DNA of 64,000 nt, taken from Turneriella parva DSM 21527 (GTDB lineage Bacteria > Spirochaetota > Leptospiria > Turneriellales > Turneriellaceae). The stretch is taken from contig NC_018020.1 of assembly GCF_000266885.1 (NCBI RefSeq), positions 2,542,001 to 2,606,000 of the forward strand. The letters are read 5' to 3'. Each line of letters starts with the position of its first letter. The stretch's first letter is position 1. Made by a program: the position numbers and the translations under genes. The notes under the pieces were generated by a model that saw only the letters and a program-made list of their open reading frames with translations, did no database searches and was not told the origin of the DNA. This document shows, one piece after another, positions 42,339 through 48,662 of the stretch.

Positions 42339-42422
42339 TGTCACCCTTCGACTGGCACCGAAGCCGGAGACCCGAACCGGGTCACAGGGTGACAATCGTC
42401 ATGGTGAGCCTGTCGAACCATG
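42339..42422. repeat. Palindromic dispersed repeat, copy 4
   Basis: Outer 9-bp arms TGTCACCCT/AGGGTGACA (42339-42347, 42386-42394) enclose GACCCG-AAC-CGGGTC (42369-42383); a CATGGT/ACCATG pair follows (42400-42422). The inside shares CACCGAAGCCGGAGACCCGAA-type sequence with the repeats at 33111 and 33851. It fills the gap between the hydrolase and the convergent DUF486 gene and might act as a terminator. Confidence 0.6.
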
Positions 42423-42431
42423 GCGAACCTA

Positions 42432-42806
42432 CTACTTCTTGAAAATAAAAAAAACTGCGAGTATCAAGAATATAAACCCCACCAGATAGTTCCAGCGCAG
42501 CTGTTCGGTCTTGAACACGTAGACCGCAAAGACCGTGAACACCACCAGCGACACAACTTCTTGAATGACTTTGAGTTCAAACAGGTTGAAAGGCCCGCCA
42601 TAGTTTTCGCTGCCGATGCGGTTCGCCGGCACCTGAAATGTGTACTCGGCGAGCGCAATGAGCCAGCTGAGCAGAATCACGCCATAGAGGGGCAGCGCAG
42701 ACCAGCGCTCGCTTTTATGCAGTTGCAGGTGCCCATACCACGCGAGCGTCATGAAGATATTCGACAGCACTAGAAGTGCGATCGAAAGTATACCCGATTG
42801 GGCCAC
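42432..42806 (-). CDS. DUF486 family small membrane protein
   Basis: 124 residues with four transmembrane helices and the DUF486 signatures MTLAWYGHLQLH, LSWLIALAEYTFQVPANRIG and FELKVIQEVVSLVVF. The family is related to DMT transporters; transport substrate unknown. Followed upstream by the DUF4399 lipoprotein gene with a 14-base gap, so a joint transcript is likely. Confidence 0.85.
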   Translation of the reverse strand: MAQSGILSIALLVLSNIFMTLAWYGHLQLHKSERWSALPLYGVILLSWLIALAEYTFQVPANRIGSENYGGPFNLFELKVIQEVVSLVVFTVFAVYVFKTEQLRWNYLVGFIFLILAVFFIFKK

Positions 42807-42820
42807 TCGTTAAGCGAGAA

Positions 42821-43249
42821 CTATTCTTCTTCGCCGCCGGCAGCCTTCGCCTTGACTTTAAGCGAAATCGTCTGCGACCAGGCCGAACCATAGCTCACAT
42901 GCGCACCGTCTGCGAACTGCAACGTAATGCGGTAGTCGCCGGGCTTCAGGTCAATCGTATCTTCTGTCTGGCCTTTGCCGTAGTGTTTGTGAAATTCGTC
43001 ATTGATAACGACCTGACCAGCCGCGATCGCCTCTTTATTGATCAGAATGTGAAAATGCCCGGTGCCTTCTTCGATCGCGCCGGCGGGTTTGACTGTCATG
43101 CCTTCGACCTGCATGCCAAATTTGACGGGAGAGGTGACCTCGGCCTTGTCTGACGGTTCAGAGAACCAGACTTTACCGGTGTATTCTTTTTTCTTGCAGC
43201 TGATGACGGCAACCAAAACCAGCAGAGCAAACGGCTTCATGACTTTCAT
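42821..43249 (-). CDS. DUF4399 lipoprotein
   Basis: 142 residues. Lipobox LVAVISC, then the DUF4399 pattern: MTVKPAGAIEEGTGHFHILIN, HKHYGKGQTEDTIDLKPGDYRITLQFADG and HVSYGSAWSQ. A compact periplasmic beta-sandwich with conserved His that could bind a metal. Ends with Lys/Glu-rich residues. Function unknown. Confidence 0.85.
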   Translation of the reverse strand: MKVMKPFALLVLVAVISCKKKEYTGKVWFSEPSDKAEVTSPVKFGMQVEGMTVKPAGAIEEGTGHFHILINKEAIAAGQVVINDEFHKHYGKGQTEDTIDLKPGDYRITLQFADGAHVSYGSAWSQTISLKVKAKAAGGEEE

Positions 43250-43293
43250 AAATCCTCATTGGTGAGAATTGCGAGTCTGTAAAGAATTTCGTG

Positions 43294-43662
43294 CTAATTG
43301 ATGATATATGGCACACGAATAGAAGGGTGCGACAAATTGAAGTCGCGCGTGTTGCGGGTGACGAGCTGGCATTCGTGAACCAGAGCCGTTGCCCAAATCA
43401 TCGCGTCGGGTATGCGCAGTCGGTGTTGCTGGCGCAGTTTAACGGTGAAGTCGGCGACCTCGGTGGTTACGGGGCAGAGCGCGAAATGGCTCAAGAATTT
43501 TCTGAGCTGCGCTTCGTCTTCGGTTGATTTGGCGCCGACCAGAATTTCAATCTGCGTGACGAGGCTGATCAGGCGTTTTTCATACAGGGCAATTTCTGTT
43601 TTCGCCTGTGTCTCTCCGTTCAGGTAATCAATCAGAATGTTCGTGTCAAAGACGGCTTTCAC
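43294..43662 (-). CDS. vapC: VapC-type PIN-domain toxin
   Basis: 122 residues. PIN-domain acidic residues are in VFDTNILIDYL (first Asp), a Glu in TQIEILVG, and RIPDAMIWATAL (Asp pair region), followed by LVTRNTRDF. VapC toxins are Mg-dependent RNases that cut initiator tRNA or rRNA. The start overlaps the antitoxin stop by 4 bases, the usual VapBC arrangement. Confidence 0.88.
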   Translation of the reverse strand: MKAVFDTNILIDYLNGETQAKTEIALYEKRLISLVTQIEILVGAKSTEDEAQLRKFLSHFALCPVTTEVADFTVKLRQQHRLRIPDAMIWATALVHECQLVTRNTRDFNLSHPSIRVPYIIN

Positions 43663-43877
43663 CAGTCGTTACGCAGCGAGTCGACGTAGCCCAAAGCATC
43701 GATGGGCTTGCCGCGAAAGTGGCCAAAGTGTTCGTCAATGCTGCCTGCCTGCAGCGTGTGTGCCGCATAATAGTCGATTGCCCGGCGTATGGCCTCGGCT
43801 CGCGAAATACCATCGCGCTTGCAGATGTGCGAAAGTGCTTCAACCTGTTCTGTCTCCATATCAAGCAGAGCTTTCAT
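43659..43877 (-). CDS. Ribbon-helix-helix antitoxin (VapB-like)
   Basis: 72 residues from ATG 43877. MKALLDMETEQVEAL is the RHH beta strand, KRDGISRAEAIRRAIDYY the two helices; the C-terminal tail (DEHFGHFRGKPIDALGYVDSL) should wrap and inhibit VapC. It binds its own promoter in related systems, and a perfect palindrome lies 12 bases upstream. Confidence 0.82.
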   Translation of the reverse strand: MKALLDMETEQVEALSHICKRDGISRAEAIRRAIDYYAAHTLQAGSIDEHFGHFRGKPIDALGYVDSLRNDW

Positions 43878-43889
43878 ATGTATATATGA

Positions 43890-43901
43890 TATATGCATAT
43901 A
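43890..43901. promoter_or_regulatory. Palindrome upstream of vapBC (candidate antitoxin operator)
   Basis: TATATGCATATA is a perfect 12-base palindrome within an AT-rich run that repeats the TATATG unit (43876-43901). Position fits autoregulation by the RHH antitoxin. Confidence 0.5.
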
Positions 43902-43922
43902 CTGTAGGCGTCAACTAATTTC

Positions 43923-46382
43923 CTAGAATTTCCATTCGAGACCGAAATTGGGTATCAGGTTGAGCGGGGTGCTGGGCCCCAGAATGCGAGGGTTGCGTCC
44001 CTCTTGATAGGGCTCGCTGTTGCGAAACGACTGGCGTAGCTGCGGTTCATTGTTATAGACGTTAATGAACTCGACGAACCAAGAAAATGTGCCCCAGCTG
44101 TAGGTGCTCTTGCGCGTAATACGCAGATCGAGCCGGTGAAAAAGCGGAAACTGCGCACTGTTGACCGCGGTTGAATACGTCGGCGTATAAAGTGTCGTCG
44201 TCGGATTTCCATCGCAGGTGTAACCGGGCGTGCACGTGCTGCCAATAATCGGGGTATAGGGAAATCCCGTAAAAAGTTCAAACCGGGCGCCGAATTCCCA
44301 TGCGCCCCAGCGCGCGACGCCAATCATCTTCACGACGTGCCGCTGCTCGAACCGAAACGGAAAGCTGCCTGCAATGCCCGAAATATCGGCGCGGGTAAAG
44401 GTGTAACTTATCCAGCCGAAATAGCCGTCTTCGTTTTCTTGCAGTGATTTGCGGTAGCTCACCTCGACGCCGCGCGTCAGCACGCCGCCGGTATTTGCGT
44501 ACAAGATACCCTCAGCCTGTTGCGCAGAAGTCGTCGTCTGCGCCAGGTCGTACAGGTTGTTGTAAAAGCCTTCAACCTTGAAGACATGAAAACCGATCTC
44601 TTGCTCAATCGATGCGCTGCGGTGCAGCGATTTTTCACTTCTGAGATCATCAGACGTGACGATGCGTGCTTCGCGCCGCGTAGCCTGATTAAACCGATAC
44701 GCATTCGTCTGCGCGAAAGACGAATAGTGCCCGCCTGAAACGGCGAACGTTGTGTTGGTCGTAAACTTGTAACCCGCGAGCCCGCGCAGGTCGAGCGTTG
44801 TTTCTTTTGAGCGCACCAGATGGTCGCTGCGCACGCCGGGTGTGATAAAAAAGCCGCCGAACTCAAAGCGATTGTCGGCGTACGCCGAAAACTGGTGGTT
44901 CTGGCCGAGCGCGGCAATATTGATCACATCGAAATGGTCGGGATTGTTAAAATCGGTCTGGCCCTGCGGTATCGTTTCTTTGCGCTGCTGTGTCACACCC
45001 GAGCTGTTGAAATGGAAAAGCTGATAATCCACACCCGCCTTTAGCCGCGCTTTGCGGTTCATATAGTGAATGTCGAAAATTTCCCTGAGGCCTGTGATGT
45101 TCGGGCGCGTGTTGACGTCGATCGTGCCGAGCGCCCGGCCCGGCGCCTCGCGGTAGAAACGGCTGTAGATCAGCGTATTAAAAAGCATCGTGCGCATCTT
45201 CACGTTCTCTGACGGCAGATAGTCGTAAGTCGCCGATTGGCTATGTGAGGATATATCATTAAATACAGTCAGGTCGCCCGCCGCCGGGTTTTCACCCTGT
45301 TCGACACGTTCTTTTTTTTCTTCTTCAGAAAGTTTGCGAATCAGCGTAAACGTGTCATAGCTGCCGAAGATGAACATCGAAACCGCGTGCCGGTTGTGTT
45401 CGCCGAGATACCAGCGTGCTTTCCATTGGTAGTCGTAATATTCGGGCACCGCAATAATCTCTTTGCCGGTGATCACCTTGTAGATCGGCGGCACGAGCAG
45501 CGAGAGGTAACCGACGCGACCCGAGATCGAGAAAAAACCCGTGTCGATTTCGGCCTTGCGCTTTGCGTCTTGGTATGCCTTGCGTTCTTCTTCAGACGCG
45601 GTCTCTGCCGGCGCAACGAGTTTGGGAGAAAACACAGACCACGGCGCAGCATAGAAAGCATTCGATGAAATAATGCCGGTCTGAATGGTTGCCGTCGGTT
45701 TGGCGACGGTCTCAATCGTGCGAATGTCGATGACAGCGCCGAGCGCCTGGCCATAAAATGCGGGAAAAGCCGAACTGAAGAGCGTCATGTCATCGATCAG
45801 CTCATTCGAGATGACCGATTGAAATCCGCCGAAGTGCTGCGGGTTAATCACCGGAATATCGTCGATGAAATAGCGGTTCGCCGTATCGGGTGCGCCGCGA
45901 ATAATGAGTGGACCAAAGATACCGCCGGGGCGGTTGACACCCGGCAAAGTCGCGAGCGCAGAAATGTTGTCGCCGAAAGTAGCCGGCACCGATTTCAATT
46001 CGTGCTGCTGCAGCTGGTGGCGCGCGACGTTGTGCTTTTCTTCGTGCGTGATGAGGCGCACCTTCTGTGTGCGCCGGGTCTGCAACGGCATCACAAGCGT
46101 GAGTTTCTTCTTTAAGGGAAGTGTCACGAGCTCTTCGAGCGTGATGCGGCCGGGCGCGGTGAGCTTCAGCGTATACTTGCCCGGCTTCTGCGCGGGCAGA
46201 ATCAGTTTGCCCTCGGCAAAATTCGCCTTGTATTTGGCCTCGACGACAATTGCCGTGCCGAATTCGATAGTTTCACCAGTTTCGCCGATGACCGCGATTT
46301 CATTGGCGGCGAATAAGGGCGTGCAGGTGATCGCCAATACACCGATGATGATGCGCTTTGCTGCTGCCACGGACGCGGCCAA
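43923..46382 (-). CDS. TonB-dependent outer membrane receptor
   Basis: 819 residues. Signal peptide (IIIGVLAITCTPLFA), an N-terminal carboxypeptidase-regulatory-like beta domain (about 30-100), a plug domain (TFGDNISALATLPGVNRP, GPLIIRGAPDTANRYFIDDIPVIN, GQALGAVIDIRT) and a long beta barrel ending in the C-terminal aromatic signature (NLIPNFGLEWKF). It imports a large ligand such as a siderophore, cobalamin or glycan using TonB energy; nothing nearby tells which. Transcribed alone. Confidence 0.88.
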   Translation of the reverse strand: MAASVAAAKRIIIGVLAITCTPLFAANEIAVIGETGETIEFGTAIVVEAKYKANFAEGKLILPAQKPGKYTLKLTAPGRITLEELVTLPLKKKLTLVMPLQTRRTQKVRLITHEEKHNVARHQLQQHELKSVPATFGDNISALATLPGVNRPGGIFGPLIIRGAPDTANRYFIDDIPVINPQHFGGFQSVISNELIDDMTLFSSAFPAFYGQALGAVIDIRTIETVAKPTATIQTGIISSNAFYAAPWSVFSPKLVAPAETASEEERKAYQDAKRKAEIDTGFFSISGRVGYLSLLVPPIYKVITGKEIIAVPEYYDYQWKARWYLGEHNRHAVSMFIFGSYDTFTLIRKLSEEEKKERVEQGENPAAGDLTVFNDISSHSQSATYDYLPSENVKMRTMLFNTLIYSRFYREAPGRALGTIDVNTRPNITGLREIFDIHYMNRKARLKAGVDYQLFHFNSSGVTQQRKETIPQGQTDFNNPDHFDVINIAALGQNHQFSAYADNRFEFGGFFITPGVRSDHLVRSKETTLDLRGLAGYKFTTNTTFAVSGGHYSSFAQTNAYRFNQATRREARIVTSDDLRSEKSLHRSASIEQEIGFHVFKVEGFYNNLYDLAQTTTSAQQAEGILYANTGGVLTRGVEVSYRKSLQENEDGYFGWISYTFTRADISGIAGSFPFRFEQRHVVKMIGVARWGAWEFGARFELFTGFPYTPIIGSTCTPGYTCDGNPTTTLYTPTYSTAVNSAQFPLFHRLDLRITRKSTYSWGTFSWFVEFINVYNNEPQLRQSFRNSEPYQEGRNPRILGPSTPLNLIPNFGLEWKF

Positions 46383-46757
46383 GTCGTTTCGGGTTGTGGC
46401 GGCTACCAGAAATTATTGAGGTTTAGTTACGACGTCAATGTTCGTAAGGCTGACTATACCCTTGTCTAATGAAATTTGCTAGGGGTTATCCCCGCCAAAA
46501 TCTCGTGAAAATTTGCCAACCCCGCTTTGAGGTTAACCGCCGCCGTGCTGAGCATCTGCCCGCCCGCGCAAGCTGCGCATCAATCGTATCGCGGGCAATC
46601 TGTTCGGGATTCTGGTTCGGCATAACGATCGATGCGGGTGTATAGCCGGCTGCGGTCACAAAACGTCAATGCAAAGTGGGGGAATCGTCCTATAGCTTTT
46701 CTTGCCGGCTACCGGGGCCTCATTCAAGCGTTTGACGCGAAAGCCATGGCGCAGCTG
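46383..46757. other. Gene-free region upstream of the TonB-dependent receptor
   Basis: 375 bases. It should contain the promoter of the receptor gene (near 46383-46470) and holds a short restriction-gene remnant at 46558-46623. No other coding signal is convincing. Confidence 0.5.
46558..46623 (-). pseudogene. Possible remnant of a type I restriction R subunit (hsdR) 5' end
   Basis: Read leftward from ATG 46623, the translation is PNQNPEQIARDTIDAQLARAG, the usual start of EcoEI-type HsdR proteins (NPEQxARxxID..L..AGW). After residue 22 the frame breaks, and another frame continues with NLKAGL-like residues before ending. No hsdM or hsdS is nearby. Only about 22 codons support this, so it is a tentative call. 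Confidence 0.35.
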
Positions 46758-47018
46758 CTACACTGGTACGTCGAATCGATCGATATGAAAATTGTCATCG
46801 TTAATCCATTGCGACGGGTTGTTGCGAATATATTGGCGAATGCGATGCAGCGCATCTGCATCGCGCACGATATGTTCGTAATAATTGCGTTGCCAAATGA
46901 TATGCTGATCGGTGTTGTTGCGCGCCCATTTGGTGACACCGGTTTTAAAACCGCGAACGATGGTTGAAATGGATCGGGAAATAATTTTACCAAATTGGGC
47001 GGATTTCCCGGATACGCG

Positions 47019-47044
47019 TAGGGGCACAAAATTTTGTGCCCCTA
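47019..47044. repeat. 26-bp perfect palindrome inside the RAYT gene
   Basis: 13-bp arms TAGGGGCACAAAA/TTTTGTGCCCCTA with no loop, inside coding sequence. It encodes part of the linker and looks like a REP-type unit inserted in frame. Confidence 0.8.
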
Positions 47045-47119
47045 CCACGTCCGTTTGTGCCCCTACCACGTCCGTTTTTGCCCCTACCACGTCCGTTTTT
47101 GCCCCTACCGCGTTTGTTT
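47036..47119. repeat. 21-bp tandem repeat inside the RAYT gene
   Basis: Four units of about 21 bases (core CCCCTACCACGTCCGTTT) at 47036, 47057, 47078 and 47099; the last is diverged. Unit length is a multiple of three, so copy changes keep the reading frame. Confidence 0.85.
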
Positions 47120-47386
47120 GTGGTACCGCGTCATCACCATCGATTACGACAACCCCATGCACATGATTCGGCATGATGACAAATTCATCCAACCGCACGT
47201 GGGGGTAATGGTTGGGAATTGCCTGCCAACATGCATCTGCAACGCTGCCCATCGCGTTCAAAACCATTTTGCCACCGCGAACACCACCAAACAAATGCGC
47301 ACGTTGGTGCGTGCAGATGGTGATGAAATAATGCCCAGGCTGCGAATAATCGTAGCCTTTCAGACGAATGGATTTACGATTACGCC

Positions 47387-48064
47387 TCAGCACTCCCCGC
47401 CAACGTCGCAGGCATCTCCCTCGTTATGACCTGCTGCACCTTTGAGCACCTTCGCGAGCGTCACGCTGATCTCTTCAAACGGCTGATAACCGCGCATCAC
47501 CAGCATGAACTGGCCGTCTTCTTCGAGCACGAGCGCGGGAAAACCCTTCACGCCTAGACTTGCACTGAAGGTGAACTGGCCCCAGGTTTCTTTGTGCGCT
47601 TCTTCGCCTGTAAACGCCGCCGCGAAATCGGTGGCGCTGACGCCAAAGCGCCGCGCGAAGTTGGCGAGAACCTCTGCCGAGGTGATGTCTTGACTGTGAG
47701 CATAAAAGCCGCGCTGAATCTCGTGGTAATAGTCATAAGCGTGTTCGGGTGCGAGGCGTTCCATCACGATCACGGCTTTCGCGGCGGGTTCTGTGTCGTA
47801 GACAAAATCATCGCGTTTGAAGATATCGTCTTCAAAGGGTTGCCCGGTCATTTTCGCGACCTCGCGCCAATGCTGGCGCATGAGCCGCGCGCGTGCCGGC
47901 GTCATCGGTTCTGCCAGCGTGCCGGGGCGTAATCCCCCCATCACGAGGCGAATATCGAGATCGCGCGCATAGGCAGCACGCAGCCTGTCGAACACGGGCG
48001 CGAAACCGTAGCACCACGAGCACATCGGGTCGGCGAAATAGTAGAGTCGGCGCAGCCCTGCCAT
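47387..48064 (-). CDS. DsbA-family (FrnE/DSBA-like) thioredoxin-fold oxidoreductase
   Basis: 225 residues. YYFADPMCSWCYGFAPVF holds the redox CxxC (CSWC), followed by the helical insertion of the DSBA family and VKGFPALVLEEDGQFML with the cis-Pro loop. No signal peptide, so it is cytoplasmic, as in FrnE-like proteins. The C-terminus is unusual: DACDVGGEC adds two Cys, and the last 7 bases overlap the transposase start. Confidence 0.85.
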   Translation of the reverse strand: MAGLRRLYYFADPMCSWCYGFAPVFDRLRAAYARDLDIRLVMGGLRPGTLAEPMTPARARLMRQHWREVAKMTGQPFEDDIFKRDDFVYDTEPAAKAVIVMERLAPEHAYDYYHEIQRGFYAHSQDITSAEVLANFARRFGVSATDFAAAFTGEEAHKETWGQFTFSASLGVKGFPALVLEEDGQFMLVMRGYQPFEEISVTLAKVLKGAAGHNEGDACDVGGEC

Positions 48065-48186
48065 GGGCGAAGAGAACCATTCTGAATTAGGGTGTCACTC
48101 GAAAACACCATGCAGAATTATTTCGGGGTAAATCCGCATACGACAAAATACGCTCGACGGCAGTTGCCCGTGCATCAGGTTTTGCC

Positions 48187-48597
48187 ATGGTCCGCTGGAT
48201 GTTTGGGGTGCAAGGTATATTGCAGTTCTTCGTTGCGCTTGGCGCGCTCGCCGCGGGAGCAATGTTTATTCTAGAACCTTCGGGGCGACTTTTGCAGACA
48301 CCCCCCGAAATGCTCAGGGCGACCCCGTTCGGCAATTTTCTGCTGCCGGGAATTATTTTGTTCACTGTGAACGGCGTGGGCCAGGCAATTGCCGGTTACC
48401 TCACGCTGAGGCGGCACCGCCACGCGGGCATTGTCGGTGGCATTTTCGGCCTTGGCCTCATCATCTGGATCTTCGTGCAGGTCACCTTGATCGGCGGCGG
48501 CGCCTGGATACAGAACCTCTACTTTGTCTTTGGCATCTTCGAGACGACGGCAGCGTTCTTCATTGACCGTGTGCTGGCACAGCGGCGCGAAACTTAG
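48187..48597 (+). CDS. Small four-helix membrane protein, unknown
   Basis: 136 residues with about four transmembrane helices (GILQFFVALGALAAGAMFIL, LLPGIILFTVNGVGQAIAGYL, GIVGGIFGLGLIIWIFVQV, LYFVFGIFETTAAFFI). No conserved family recognised. Divergent from the DsbA-family gene and 65 bases upstream of the acyl-CoA dehydrogenase gene. Confidence 0.65.
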   Translation: MVRWMFGVQGILQFFVALGALAAGAMFILEPSGRLLQTPPEMLRATPFGNFLLPGIILFTVNGVGQAIAGYLTLRRHRHAGIVGGIFGLGLIIWIFVQVTLIGGGAWIQNLYFVFGIFETTAAFFIDRVLAQRRET

Positions 48598-48662
48598 CAC
48601 TGTAGCGTTTGCTACAATATCATTCTTCTTGTCTCGCGATATTGAATTCCGTTTTTGGCGAC

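Larger units (their letters stand above)
46758..47393 (-). mobile_element. REP-associated tyrosine transposase (RAYT, Y1_Tnp)
   Basis: 211 residues. Y1 transposase motifs: GHYFITICTHQRAHLFG, FVIMPNHVHGVVVI (HUH metal site MPNHVH) and IWQRNYYEHIVRDADALHRIRQYI with the catalytic Tyr. RAYTs mobilise REP palindromes rather than themselves. Between the HUH motif and the Tyr lies a run of four near-identical 7-residue units (VGA-K/Q-TDV) plus NFVPLR, encoded by tandem repeats and a palindrome. The N-terminus overlaps the 3' end of the DsbA-family gene by 7 bases. Confidence 0.85.

Noticed and set aside
47036-47119. CRISPR-like array
   Set aside because: The 21-bp units are contiguous with no spacers and lie in frame inside a transposase gene.
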